DNA from: Sphingobacteriia bacterium
Lineage (GTDB): Bacteria > Bacteroidota > Bacteroidia > Chitinophagales > Chitinophagaceae
Length of the DNA stretch: 64,000 nt
NCBI GenBank assembly: GCA_017304675.1
Contig: JAFKLS010000019.1
Coordinates: forward strand, 1-64,000
Direction of reading: 5' to 3'
Shown here: positions 9,148-18,185 of the stretch, one piece after another
Layout of the letters: each line of letters opens with the position of its first letter
Position numbering within the stretch: position 1 is the stretch's first letter
Program-made: the position numbers and the translations under genes
Notes under the pieces: generated by a model
Seen by the model: only the letters and a program-made list of their open reading frames with translations
Database searches by the model: none
Told to the model about the DNA's origin: nothing

Positions 9148-10665
9148 TTATTTTAAAGGTGCTCGTAATAAGGGCATACTCATGCAATGAGAACCTCCTC
9201 TTGCTCTCGACAATTCTGCAGAGGGCAACAAAATCAATGTATTTTCCATTTGCAGAGGATTGGTACCTGCATCAAACCTTGCGAAAGCTTCTTCTGTAGA
9301 AATTACTTCAAAACCAATTTTTTTAAATGCACCGGCTGTTTTATCGTTCCGGTCGTAACCAATTACTACGCCTTCTTTTAAAGCCACTACGTTACAAGCA
9401 TCTGTCCATTGCTCCCTTTCGTCGTAAGGGAAATCGTTACCGCCACTGTAAATGATTTTTACATCGTTAGGGTTAACCTTAAAATCTTCAATACTTATTT
9501 GTGCTAACAACGATTCTATACCGGGAGGATTGTTGGTGCAACTATAGTCTTTATTTTTTTGGTAAGGCTCATTCATTGATTTTCGGAACCCGATAATCTC
9601 TACCTGCTCCATTTCCGATTTGCGTGGATTGTGCGATAACTTGTTGTAGTATGATTGTTTACTGTTGTTCTCTGCAGTTAATATTTTTTCAGAATAACGG
9701 CCATACAATACCCATACGTTTCTTTTCACTTGCGTGAAAATCGTATCTATATGCATTTGAGCACGTTTCTTAGGGATTTTTACAACTGATATCTTTTCAA
9801 TACCAAGGTCTTCTCTGCTGAATATGGTATGCACAATTTCGTTTACTGCATTAGAAGAAGTCCGTTCACTGCAACCTACAATTAAATGTGTTGGATGCAC
9901 CATCATGATATCGCCGCCTTCAATGGTGATGATTCTTTGTTTGCGTTCCTCTTCTTCATACAAAAAGAAATCGCTCTCTTCTATTACTTCTATTACTTTT
10001 TCAGGATTGTCTTTAAAAAAGAAATACAATGCAAGGAATTTGGTGATAAGTGATTCTCTTTTTCTTGCAGAGGTGGCCATTCTGCTTAACAGAATAGCGT
10101 CTTTAATAATAATGCCGATATCTCTTGTGAAAATAAAGTTTGGAATGGGAGGGAAGATAAACTGGTCTTCATCCGTTCCATTTTCAATGGCTGGGAATAC
10201 ACCTGTGATAAGGATTTTAGCCAACAAGGCAACATTGGAAATATTTTCTAATTTTTGTTGCGTTTGTAAACTCGATTCTTCATAACTGCATACAGCAGCA
10301 ATTAAGCGAAGCTTTACTTTTTCATCTTCTAAAATTTTTTCAAGCAGCGACTGCGCTTCCAATACTTTGTCTGAATTAAAATATTCTTTCGTACCGGGAA
10401 TAAAACATGCAGCCTGTTTGTTTTCTGTTGCAGCAGCTTCAAATTGTTTAATGTACTTTATTTTTTCAGGGTCTAAAAAATACAAGAGCAGTTTTACATA
10501 ATGATTGTACTCTTTTTGCATTTTTTTTAAATGCACAATATCATCATACAGGTTATCTGCAAAAGTGCCGGGGATTATTTTCCCTATACCGGCATCGGGG
10601 CTATGTATTAAAATTTTTTTTAGCGCGCCTAATTCCGAATCAACATAATAATTATGGGTAGACAT
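9148..10665 (-). CDS. Arginine deiminase family protein, long form
   Basis: A 505-residue member of the arginine deiminase family, which hydrolyses arginine to citrulline and ammonia. The catalytic set is present: FTRDIG, EGGDIMMVHP with the Glu-Gly-Gly-Asp core, MHIDTIF with the active His, and RGGSHCMSMPLLR with the nucleophile Cys494. It is about 100 residues longer than classical ArcA (around 400), mostly through extra helices between residues about 40 and 165. No carbamate kinase or ornithine carbamoyltransferase gene is beside it; instead the next gene encodes a CtlX-type hydrolase, so carbon and nitrogen release rather than ATP formation is the likelier purpose (inference). Confidence 0.87.
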   Translation of the reverse strand: MSTHNYYVDSELGALKKILIHSPDAGIGKIIPGTFADNLYDDIVHLKKMQKEYNHYVKLLLYFLDPEKIKYIKQFEAAATENKQAACFIPGTKEYFNSDKVLEAQSLLEKILEDEKVKLRLIAAVCSYEESSLQTQQKLENISNVALLAKILITGVFPAIENGTDEDQFIFPPIPNFIFTRDIGIIIKDAILLSRMATSARKRESLITKFLALYFFFKDNPEKVIEVIEESDFFLYEEEERKQRIITIEGGDIMMVHPTHLIVGCSERTSSNAVNEIVHTIFSREDLGIEKISVVKIPKKRAQMHIDTIFTQVKRNVWVLYGRYSEKILTAENNSKQSYYNKLSHNPRKSEMEQVEIIGFRKSMNEPYQKNKDYSCTNNPPGIESLLAQISIEDFKVNPNDVKIIYSGGNDFPYDEREQWTDACNVVALKEGVVIGYDRNDKTAGAFKKIGFEVISTEEAFARFDAGTNPLQMENTLILLPSAELSRARGGSHCMSMPLLRAPLK

Positions 10666-10807
10666 AAGTCAACTTTTTAAATGATCAGATTCTATGAATG
10701 GGTAGTAAGAAGAATGAGAATATTATATGCTCATCAGTAACCCGGCAAACCACAATCTGCAGAAGAAATGAGATTGAGAAAGATGGCTAACAAAAGTTTT
10801 TTTCTGA

Positions 10808-10827
10808 TATGTTTTTTAGAAAACATA
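10808..10827. repeat. Short perfect inverted repeat between crtA-like and ADI genes
   Basis: An 8-base perfect inverted repeat with a 4-base loop (TATGTTTT / AAAACATA) lies in the 185-base gap between the crtA-like stop and the ADI start. Neither strand has a clear T-tract after it, so it may be an operator or chance AT-rich symmetry. Nothing else was seen in this gap. Confidence 0.35.
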
Positions 10828-10850
10828 ATACAATATTACAACATTTCGCA

Positions 10851-11555
10851 TTAAGCCTTTTTAGGCACCTGTGAACTTTTAATGAACAAGGGCCTGAACC
10901 GTACAAACATTTCTTCTTTATACCAATTTTCTTTTCTTGTCTTTACTACCACTTCTTTGTGATTTTTCATTGTATAGGCAAAATTTTTCACAGCAGTTTT
11001 ATTTTCCCAAATACTGAAAGTGCCATTTTTTATGAAAGGCAATTCGCCTATGCCTACTGAGCAAATAAAACCTTCTGCCTGCTTCATTTCTTCTGCAATA
11101 TTGTGTACATGGCTCCAGAAGCGTATAAGTTTATTTGTTCTAATGGTTGCCCTGGTTAATATGGCAATGTTTCCATCATAATTACTTGTTGCCGGTAATG
11201 TGCCAAAACAATTTTTTTTATCCCAGGTGCCATGCCCTTCTATTGGCAATAAAATATATTCAGTGCTGTTACACCTGAACAGTTTTAAATAGTGCCTGAT
11301 GAATAAGGGTAATTTAACTTCTTTTAATAATGCTGTTTCTTCCGTGTTGGTTGTTGCTTTGTTGAATACTGTTAGCATAGCCCATTGATTCCAATCGGGA
11401 TGGGTATCAAAAGTTCCGTTCCTGCCACAACCCATTAACTTATAAAAGGAAATGTTTTTGTTGAAAGAAAGCGGAATTCTAAACAATACCATAGATAGTA
11501 TTCCGAATATGCCAAAGCCTTTTGGGTATTTTGAAATAGTTAATCTGCAAAGCAT
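10851..11555 (-). CDS. crtA: CrtA-like carotenoid oxygenase (spheroidene monooxygenase family)
   Basis: A 234-residue protein aligning by eye along its whole length with spheroidene monooxygenase CrtA, a haem-dependent enzyme that adds keto groups to acyclic carotenoids. Shared blocks are the N-terminal FYKLMGCG, the DWNQWAMLTVF strand, GHGTWD, IAILTRATIR, VGIGELPFI with GTFSIWE, and the C-terminal ENWYKEEMFVRF. The length is normal for CrtA. No phytoene synthase, desaturase or other carotenoid gene lies in the window, so its substrate is uncertain. It is divergent from hutI, with 41 bases between the two starts. Confidence 0.8.
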   Translation of the reverse strand: MLCRLTISKYPKGFGIFGILSMVLFRIPLSFNKNISFYKLMGCGRNGTFDTHPDWNQWAMLTVFNKATTNTEETALLKEVKLPLFIRHYLKLFRCNSTEYILLPIEGHGTWDKKNCFGTLPATSNYDGNIAILTRATIRTNKLIRFWSHVHNIAEEMKQAEGFICSVGIGELPFIKNGTFSIWENKTAVKNFAYTMKNHKEVVVKTRKENWYKEEMFVRFRPLFIKSSQVPKKA

Positions 11556-11574
11556 GAATCGAAAATAGAAAGTT

Positions 11575-11582
11575 TATATTTG
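11575..11582 (+). promoter_or_regulatory. Predicted -7 element for the hutI operon
   Basis: TATATTTG fits the Bacteroidota -7 consensus TAnnTTTG and ends 14 bases before the hutI ATG. A weaker match on the other strand (complement of 11560-11567) is placed for the divergent crtA-like gene. No clear -33 TTTG was seen. Confidence 0.45.
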
Positions 11583-11596
11583 AACATGATTGTTAT

Positions 11597-12835
11597 ATGA
11601 AACAAATTATTGTCAACATACATCATTTGGTGAATGTGCGCGAGCAAAATGTATTGCTTAGGGGTACATCACTTTCAACATTACCGGTTATTCAAAATGC
11701 CTACCTGGTTATAGAGAACGGTTTAATCAGTTCTTACGGAACAATGGATACTATACCAGAGAACATGCTGTTGAATGCAGTGGTTACCGATGCGCAACAT
11801 GCCACGGTATTGCCCTGCTGGTGCGATAGCCATACCCACCTTGTATTTGCTGCCACGAGAGAAGAAGAGTTTATAGACAAATTGCAAGGACTCAGTTATG
11901 CCGATATTGCCGCTAAAGGGGGCGGTATATTGAATTCTGCTAAAAAAATAGCGGCAATAAGTGAAGATGAATTGTTTGAAATATCTTATGAACGATTGTA
12001 TAAGCTGATGCAATTGGGTACCGGCGCTATTGAAATTAAAAGCGGTTATGGTTTAACTGTTGAAGGTGAATTAAAAATGTTGCGGGTAATTAAAAGGCTG
12101 AAAAATAAAGTGCCTATACCCGTTAAAGCTACTTTTTTAGGAGCGCATACCTATCCACAGTTATTTAAGAATGATCATAAAGCGTATCTAAAGCTCATAA
12201 CCGACGAGATGCTTCCTGCAATAGCCCGAGAAAACCTCGCAGATTATATTGATGTGTTTTGTGAAGAGGGCTTTTTTTCAGTAGCAGAAACGAAATACAT
12301 CTGCGAAAAAGGTTTGCAATACGGGTTAAAGCCAAAAATTCATGCTAACCAATTATCGTTAAACGGTGGAGTAGAAGCAGGTGTAGAAATGCATGCTGTT
12401 TCTGTTGATCATTTAGAAACCATGGATGATAAGGCCATTGCAGCATTGGCTTTTTCCGATACAATTGGTACCATGTTACCAACTGCGGCATTCTTTTTGC
12501 GAATGCCTTACCAGCCTGCCCGTAAAATGATCGATGCCAACTGCGCCGTAGCATTGGCCAGCGATTATAATCCCGGTTCTTCGCCAAGCGGTAATATGAA
12601 TTTTGTGGTAAGCATAAGCTGTATTCAAATGAAAATGCTTCCACAGGAAGCTATTAATGCAGCTACCATTAATGGAGCTTATGCTATGGGCTTGCAAAAA
12701 GAGGTTGGCTCTGTATGCGTGGGCAAAAAAGCAAACCTGATTTTTACCAGGCCTATACCCGCAATTGCTTACCTGCCTTATAGTTTTGGCGAAAACCTGA
12801 TAGATAAAGTAATGCTGAACGGGCTTTTTCTTTAA
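11597..12835 (+). CDS. hutI: Imidazolonepropionase
   Basis: A 412-residue amidohydrolase that opens the ring of 4-imidazolone-5-propanoate to N-formimino-L-glutamate, the third step of histidine breakdown. It shows the metal site DSHTHLVF, the HutI-specific GGGI with nearby KSGYG, then IHANQLS, VDHLE and a metal Asp in ASDYNPGSSP. Length and order are normal for HutI. It opens a run hutI - antiporter - hutG with gaps of 16 and 10 bases, so it is very probably an operon. hutH and hutU are not in the window. Confidence 0.95.
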   Translation: MKQIIVNIHHLVNVREQNVLLRGTSLSTLPVIQNAYLVIENGLISSYGTMDTIPENMLLNAVVTDAQHATVLPCWCDSHTHLVFAATREEEFIDKLQGLSYADIAAKGGGILNSAKKIAAISEDELFEISYERLYKLMQLGTGAIEIKSGYGLTVEGELKMLRVIKRLKNKVPIPVKATFLGAHTYPQLFKNDHKAYLKLITDEMLPAIARENLADYIDVFCEEGFFSVAETKYICEKGLQYGLKPKIHANQLSLNGGVEAGVEMHAVSVDHLETMDDKAIAALAFSDTIGTMLPTAAFFLRMPYQPARKMIDANCAVALASDYNPGSSPSGNMNFVVSISCIQMKMLPQEAINAATINGAYAMGLQKEVGSVCVGKKANLIFTRPIPAIAYLPYSFGENLIDKVMLNGLFL

Positions 12836-12851
12836 CCTAAAAAGTAAGTGT

Positions 12852-14063
12852 ATGTTTAGTTATTCCGCAGAAATGATTTTGCTGGTTTTAAGTATTACCG
12901 TAATTGTTTCTTATATGTTTTCCATCTTATCTAAATATATAAGAATCCCCTCTGTACTCATGTTATTGGCATTGGGAATCGGATTAAGGTTTTGGACAGA
13001 CACTTACCAAATAAAACCATTGATTCCGCCTGTTATAACAGAATTTCTAGGTATTGCCGGTTTGGTGATGATTATTTTAGAAGCAGGACTTGATTTGAAG
13101 CTGACAAAATCTAAAATACCTGTAATCAGTCAATCTTTCTTTTCTGCCTTAATTATTTTCTTTTTAGGGTTAACAGGTATTACCACCATTTTTTATTACT
13201 TCCTGCAAGAACCATTGTTGCAGTGCATCATTTATGCCATACCACTGTCTATTATGAGCAGTGCTATTGTTATACCCAGTTTACACCAGCTTACAGATGC
13301 CAAGAAAGAGTTTTTGGTATACGAGGCATCTTTTTCAGATATTATAGGTATACTGGTATTTAATTATTTCATTGAAGGGGAAATCTTGTCTGCAATATCT
13401 ATAGGCGGCTTTTTTGTAAAAATTGTTATAGCTATCATATTGTCTGTTTTATTATCTGTACTCATGTTTGTTATATTGAACAAAGCAAGGCTTAACATTC
13501 GGTTCTTCCTGGTTTTTGCGCTGCTTATTGCTTTGTATGTGGGAGGAAAACTACTGCACCTTCCATCGCTTATTGTTATTCTTGTATTTGGGTTGTTAAT
13601 GAATAACTGGCAACTGGTAGAAGGTAAATCTAAAAGGTTCGGGAAATATTTTTCTTCTAATGAAGTGGCAGAAACAACGCATTTCCTGCATTCCATTACA
13701 GCAGAGTCATCTTTTCTTTTGCGTACTTTCTTTTTCGTTATGTTCGGGTATTCTATTAACCTGCAATCGCTTGTTAACAACAATATACTGCTTGTTGGCT
13801 CATTAATTATTGTAGTGCTTTTGATAACCCGGTATGTGTATCTGAAATTTTTTGTAAAAGAAAGAGTATACCCCGAAGTGGTGTTTATTCCAAGAGGATT
13901 AATTACCGTACTGCTTTTTTATAAAATTCCCCAACAATATAAACTTCAAAACTTTGATGAAGGAATATTATTCTTTGTAATTCTTGCCAGTAGTCTTATC
14001 TTAATGATTGGAATGCTTTTCTATAAGCAGCCTTCATCTTCCATACAGGAAGAAAACTTATAA
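12852..14063 (+). CDS. Cation:proton antiporter (CPA/NhaP-type)
   Basis: A 403-residue inner-membrane protein with about 12 hydrophobic segments of the sodium/hydrogen exchanger fold. The segment EASFSDIIG resembles the ESxxND motif of CPA1 antiporters, with a single conserved Asp in place of the DD pair of CPA2 proteins; SSAIVIPSL marks the crossed helices of the ion site. There is no TrkA-N or other cytosolic regulatory domain at the C-terminus. It sits between hutI and hutG in a tight operon, which suggests a role linked to histidine use (for example pH or cation balance during ammonia release), but this is inference. Confidence 0.8.
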   Translation: MFSYSAEMILLVLSITVIVSYMFSILSKYIRIPSVLMLLALGIGLRFWTDTYQIKPLIPPVITEFLGIAGLVMIILEAGLDLKLTKSKIPVISQSFFSALIIFFLGLTGITTIFYYFLQEPLLQCIIYAIPLSIMSSAIVIPSLHQLTDAKKEFLVYEASFSDIIGILVFNYFIEGEILSAISIGGFFVKIVIAIILSVLLSVLMFVILNKARLNIRFFLVFALLIALYVGGKLLHLPSLIVILVFGLLMNNWQLVEGKSKRFGKYFSSNEVAETTHFLHSITAESSFLLRTFFFVMFGYSINLQSLVNNNILLVGSLIIVVLLITRYVYLKFFVKERVYPEVVFIPRGLITVLLFYKIPQQYKLQNFDEGILFFVILASSLILMIGMLFYKQPSSSIQEENL

Positions 14064-14073
14064 CGATTCGATT

Positions 14074-15135
14074 ATGCAATATTTCAAAACTTACAACAAG
14101 CAGGATATTCTTTCTGTAACCAGGATCAGGAAATTTGAAACCAAAGTAGGAGAGCGGATTCAGGTAGCCAAACGTACTGAAGATATTGCCACCTCTTTAA
14201 AAGAGTCTACCGCAAAATTTGTTCTAATCGGTATCCCTGAAGACATTGGTATAAAAGCCAATTACGGCACTGGTGGCGCCGATAGTTTATGGCTACCCTT
14301 CCTGCAGTCTTTTTTAAATATACAGAGTAATGATTTTTTTGACGGTAGCGAAGTGTTGTTATTAGGCCATTTCGATTTTTCTCCTATTGAAAAACTGATA
14401 GAAATAAATGCACATCAATATGAAGAGAGAATAGATGCATGGAGGCATGCCGTAAATACTGTGGATGATGCTGTTGAAAAAATGGTTCAGTTAATTACCC
14501 AGCATAAAAAAATGCCTGTTGTAATTGGTGGTGGCCACAACAATGCATATCCCTGTATTAAAGGTGCAGCCAAAGGGTGGCATAAAGCAGGTGTAATTGA
14601 ACTGGCCCAGATAAATGCCATTAATGTAGATGCACATGCAGATTACAGGCCTGCAGAAGGCCGCCACAGTGGCAATGGTTTCAGGTACGCAGAAGAAGAC
14701 GGATTTCTTGAAAAATATTGTGTGGTAGGCATTCATGAGAATTATATTCCGCAAAACGTTTGGATAGATATGGTGAATAACCCATTTATAGATTGCATTA
14801 CTTATGAAGATATTTTTATTCATGAAAAGAGAAACTTTATGCAGGCTATTGGTCATGCCACCGCTTTTACTTCCGATACCTTAACAGGTATTGAGTTAGA
14901 TATAGATTCTATAGAGCATGCACTTAGCAGCGCTTCAAGCCCTGTGGGTATTTCTGCCAACCATGCAAGACAATATCTCAATTATGTGAGTTACGACTCT
15001 AAACCGGCTTACCTGCATATTTGTGAAGGTGCAACCATGCTCTCTAATGGTAAGAAAGATGATTCTACCGGCAAACTAACGGCTTATCTTGTTTCAGATT
15101 TTGCCAAAGGAATTATGCAGCAACTGGCCGGGTGA
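14074..15135 (+). CDS. hutG: Formimidoylglutamase (arginase superfamily)
   Basis: A 353-residue ureohydrolase. The ATG at 14074 is preferred because it lies 10 bases after the antiporter stop; the longer frame would overlap it. Metal-binding motifs of the arginase/agmatinase/formimidoylglutamase family are visible: GGGHNN, NVDAHADYR and ELDIDSIEH. The N-terminal part resembles the HutG subgroup of Bacteroidota. Together with hutI in the same operon, the activity is taken as hydrolysis of N-formimidoyl-glutamate to glutamate and formamide. Arginase or agmatinase activity is the alternative but is less favoured by context. Confidence 0.88.
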   Translation: MQYFKTYNKQDILSVTRIRKFETKVGERIQVAKRTEDIATSLKESTAKFVLIGIPEDIGIKANYGTGGADSLWLPFLQSFLNIQSNDFFDGSEVLLLGHFDFSPIEKLIEINAHQYEERIDAWRHAVNTVDDAVEKMVQLITQHKKMPVVIGGGHNNAYPCIKGAAKGWHKAGVIELAQINAINVDAHADYRPAEGRHSGNGFRYAEEDGFLEKYCVVGIHENYIPQNVWIDMVNNPFIDCITYEDIFIHEKRNFMQAIGHATAFTSDTLTGIELDIDSIEHALSSASSPVGISANHARQYLNYVSYDSKPAYLHICEGATMLSNGKKDDSTGKLTAYLVSDFAKGIMQQLAG

Positions 15136-15182
15136 TATTATTTAAATTTTCGTATTTTCAAGGAGACTCTCCTTACAACTCG

Positions 15183-16175
15183 ATGAAACAATTCAACCTT
15201 TCTTTGCTGCTTTGCTACCTGTTGAATTATTCTTTTGCACAATCTTTTATAGTAGACCCTCCCGGTAAAAAAAAACCGGATGAGTTTGCCCTGAATCTTG
15301 TTACGATTTTAAACGATGCACCGGTTAAATTCTCTCATATTAAGGGAAAATTGCTGGCTCAAACAGATACCATTCACTTGCAATCGCAGATTTACCAGGT
15401 AAAAACATTTATTCCGGGGTCTGTTATAGGCAGGATCGTTTTGGATAGCACCATTTATACCGAATATTTTTTTGGTGAATTTGAAAATGCAGAAGAAGCA
15501 AAAATACAGATGGAACTGCTGAGCAGTAAGATGAGTAAAGCATTGAATAGGCGAGTGGTTATTCTTAAAAAAGATAACGGGGCTGATGCCAATACTGTTT
15601 TAGAACATAAGTTTGCCTATACCTTTCATAACGGTTTTTTTCATTATAATTTTTCTCTGCAAGTAAATAAAGTATTGACAAGGGATACTTACAGAATTGT
15701 ATTCCAGGTATTCAGCGGTAAACCTTCCTATTATAATTGGATCATGAAGAATGAACCTATCGGGAGTTTTAATTTTACCAAAGCCATTAAGAACAATATT
15801 GAAATTATTGATAAGCTGCCTTCTAAGAGCGGCTGCCCTGTTGAGGTGCCACCTTTTACCTGTGTGGGCATATCGGCCCGGAATGATACCTCTTTTATAG
15901 AATATAATAAGAAAGGTTTTGACGGACTGGTAAATGCGAAGAGCGAGTTTGATGCTTTCTTCGGGAGCATCAGGTCTGGGTTAAGTACTGAGTATGTTTA
16001 TTTTAATCAGAATGCCAAAATACCCGTTTACAGAAAAGTGGCATTTGTTAAATTTGATGATATTGATAAACCGAAACGTAAAACAGTGTATTTAACGTTG
16101 CAGGAAAAAAGCCAGGGCAGCCAGTTGCCTAACGGAAAAAAAGAATACGAAGTGATATTAAGTTTCGGTTATTGA
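15183..16175 (+). CDS. Secreted protein of unknown function
   Basis: A 330-residue protein not assigned to a known family. The ATG at 15183 gives a good signal peptide (MKQFNLS, hydrophobic core LLLCYLLNYSF, cleavage after AQ); the frame also starts at a GTG 51 bases earlier. The mature part is mainly beta-strand-like with two Cys close together (CPVEVPPFTC) that could form a disulphide. It follows hutG by 47 bases and may be the last gene of the hut operon, though no functional link is evident. Its stop codon directly abuts that of the convergent ABC-F gene, with no bases between. Confidence 0.75.
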   Translation: MKQFNLSLLLCYLLNYSFAQSFIVDPPGKKKPDEFALNLVTILNDAPVKFSHIKGKLLAQTDTIHLQSQIYQVKTFIPGSVIGRIVLDSTIYTEYFFGEFENAEEAKIQMELLSSKMSKALNRRVVILKKDNGADANTVLEHKFAYTFHNGFFHYNFSLQVNKVLTRDTYRIVFQVFSGKPSYYNWIMKNEPIGSFNFTKAIKNNIEIIDKLPSKSGCPVEVPPFTCVGISARNDTSFIEYNKKGFDGLVNAKSEFDAFFGSIRSGLSTEYVYFNQNAKIPVYRKVAFVKFDDIDKPKRKTVYLTLQEKSQGSQLPNGKKEYEVILSFGY

Positions 16176-18110
16176 TCAACTCTCGGCTTCCATCATTTTT
16201 TCAAAAAGGCCTTCATATACATTATTGGCTAAATTGTATTTTTCTGTTATTGCCGTATATTCTTTTTCTAATTGCTGAAACTGCTGAACATCTTTGTAAA
16301 TATCCGGATGAGCCAACTTGTTTTCAACCTCTTGTTTCTTCTCTGTAAGTTTAGCCAATTCCTGTTCAGCTTTCTGAAATTGTTTTTTTAGCTTTTCGTG
16401 ATCGTTGTTCTTATTCCTGTTATCTTTTTGTTTGGCAGGTTGTTCTATATTAGGAAGAGCAACCGGTTCTTTGCTGATAACGGTTTTTTCTGCTTTAATT
16501 TCTTTCTGCTTGCTCATTCTCTCGTTCCATTCTACCCATTCGGCATAAGTTCCTTTAAATTCTTTTACCTTACCTTCTGATATTTCCCATATTTTGTTAG
16601 CTGTTCTGGATATGAAATAACGATCGTGGCTTACCAGTATAAGGCTACCCTCATATTTATTCAAGGCATCTGCCAACAACTCAACACTGTGCATGTCTAA
16701 GTGATTGGTAGGCTCATCGAGCAGTAGAAAATTGCTCTTGCTTACAATTACTTTGGCAAGTGCAACCCTGGCTTTTTCCCCTCCGCTCAATACTTTTATT
16801 TTTTTATCTGCATCATCTCCACTGAATAGAAAACAGCCTAACAAACTTCTTAATTCCAGTTCTGTTTTATTGCTTCCGCATTCTTTCATTTCATCAAGAA
16901 TGGTATTGTTAAGATTCAGAGATTCTAGTTGGTGTTGTGCATAAAAACTTTCTTCTACATTATGTCCCCAGTTTCTTGAGCCTTCAAAGGGTTCTGTTCC
17001 GGCAATCATTCGCAAAACGGTTGATTTTCCCTTACCGTTAGCGCCTATCAACGCAATTTTATCGCCTCTGTCTATTTCTGCATGGGCATTATCCAGTATT
17101 TTAACAGTAGGGAATTCTTTAGTAACATGTTTTAACTCACAGATGATTTTGCCGGGTTGTTTATCTACCTGAAAATTGATTTTAATATTAGGCCTTTCTA
17201 TTTCAACCTGCTCAATTCTCTCCAGTTTATCTAAACGTTTCATGGCGCTTTGTGCGGCAGCAGCTTTGGTAGCTTTTGCCCTGAAACGTTCAATAAATCT
17301 TTCTTGTTGACGGATATAATCCTGCTGATTTTCGTATGCTTTCTGTTGTAGCTCAACCCTTATGGCTTTTTCTTCTTCATAAAATGCATAATTGCCGTTG
17401 TAAATATGTAATTGTTGCTGGTAAAGTTCCACTATTTTATTTACCATCCTGTTCAGGAAGAATTTATCGTGGCTAACAATTACTACGCTTCCCTGATAGT
17501 GTTGCAAATATTTTTCGAGCCATTCTATCGATGGCAGGTCTAAGTGGTTGGTAGGTTCATCCAATAATAAAACATCCGGCTGCTGCAATATCATTTTAGC
17601 CAGTAATACACGCATTCTCCATCCTCCGCTAAATTCTTTATAAGGTCTTTGGAGGTCTGTATTATTAAATCCCAATCCCTGTAATACTTCTTCCGTTTTA
17701 TGGTGTATGGTATATCCACCTAATACTTCCAAATCGTGTAACTTGTTAGAATATTCCAACAAAAGTGCTTCATCAGAATTGTTTTCCAATTCTTTTCCCA
17801 AGGCTTCAATCTCTTTTTCCAGTTGCTTTACTTTTTCAAAAGCGCCCATGGCCACTTCTGTTATAGAATCATTCGTATCAAAACTTAAAAGGTCCTGGTG
17901 CAAATAGCCAATGGTAGTATCCCTTCCTTTTTCAACAGTGCCCTTACTTGGCAGGTATTCACCCACAAGCACTTTCAGTAAAGTAGATTTCCCTGTTCCG
18001 TTATAACCAATCAGGCCAATTCTCTCGCCCGGGTGAATATGCCATGTAGCTTCTTCTACAATTGCTCTTGCACCAAATTCAAATGTTACATTTTGTAAAC
18101 CAATAAGCAT
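16176..18110 (-). CDS. ABC-F family ATPase (ribosome-associated type)
   Basis: A 644-residue soluble protein with two ABC ATPase domains and no membrane segments. Both Walker A motifs (GYNGTGKS near 36, GANGKGKS near 355), both signatures (FSGGWRMR, LSGGEKAR) and both Walker B/switch segments (LLLDEPTNHLD) are intact. The charged linker between the domains (AKATKAAAAQSAMKRLDKLE) is the P-site tRNA interaction motif of ABC-F proteins, and a coiled-coil C-terminal tail (about 555-640) resembles Uup. Such proteins act on the ribosome. The ATG at 18110 is chosen over one 14 codons upstream because the family starts at this beta strand. Confidence 0.92.
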   Translation of the reverse strand: MLIGLQNVTFEFGARAIVEEATWHIHPGERIGLIGYNGTGKSTLLKVLVGEYLPSKGTVEKGRDTTIGYLHQDLLSFDTNDSITEVAMGAFEKVKQLEKEIEALGKELENNSDEALLLEYSNKLHDLEVLGGYTIHHKTEEVLQGLGFNNTDLQRPYKEFSGGWRMRVLLAKMILQQPDVLLLDEPTNHLDLPSIEWLEKYLQHYQGSVVIVSHDKFFLNRMVNKIVELYQQQLHIYNGNYAFYEEEKAIRVELQQKAYENQQDYIRQQERFIERFRAKATKAAAAQSAMKRLDKLERIEQVEIERPNIKINFQVDKQPGKIICELKHVTKEFPTVKILDNAHAEIDRGDKIALIGANGKGKSTVLRMIAGTEPFEGSRNWGHNVEESFYAQHQLESLNLNNTILDEMKECGSNKTELELRSLLGCFLFSGDDADKKIKVLSGGEKARVALAKVIVSKSNFLLLDEPTNHLDMHSVELLADALNKYEGSLILVSHDRYFISRTANKIWEISEGKVKEFKGTYAEWVEWNERMSKQKEIKAEKTVISKEPVALPNIEQPAKQKDNRNKNNDHEKLKKQFQKAEQELAKLTEKKQEVENKLAHPDIYKDVQQFQQLEKEYTAITEKYNLANNVYEGLFEKMMEAES

Positions 18111-18185
18111 ATTCTTTAAAATTTTAAAATGGCAAAGGTAAAAGAGTAGCACTTAAAATAATTTACCTTTATTTAAATTGCTTTT

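Noticed and set aside
9824..10285. 153-codon frame on the plus strand inside the arginine deiminase gene
   Set aside because: It is the reverse complement of a conserved coding region with all catalytic motifs on the minus strand, and its product is low-complexity Ser/Ile/Leu-rich without homology.
10808..10827. Hairpin as terminator of the crtA-like gene
   Set aside because: The stem is pure AT/G with no T-run following on either strand, so I list it only as an inverted repeat.
13364..13783. 139-codon minus-strand frame inside the antiporter gene
   Set aside because: It mirrors the transmembrane coding sequence and has no features of its own.
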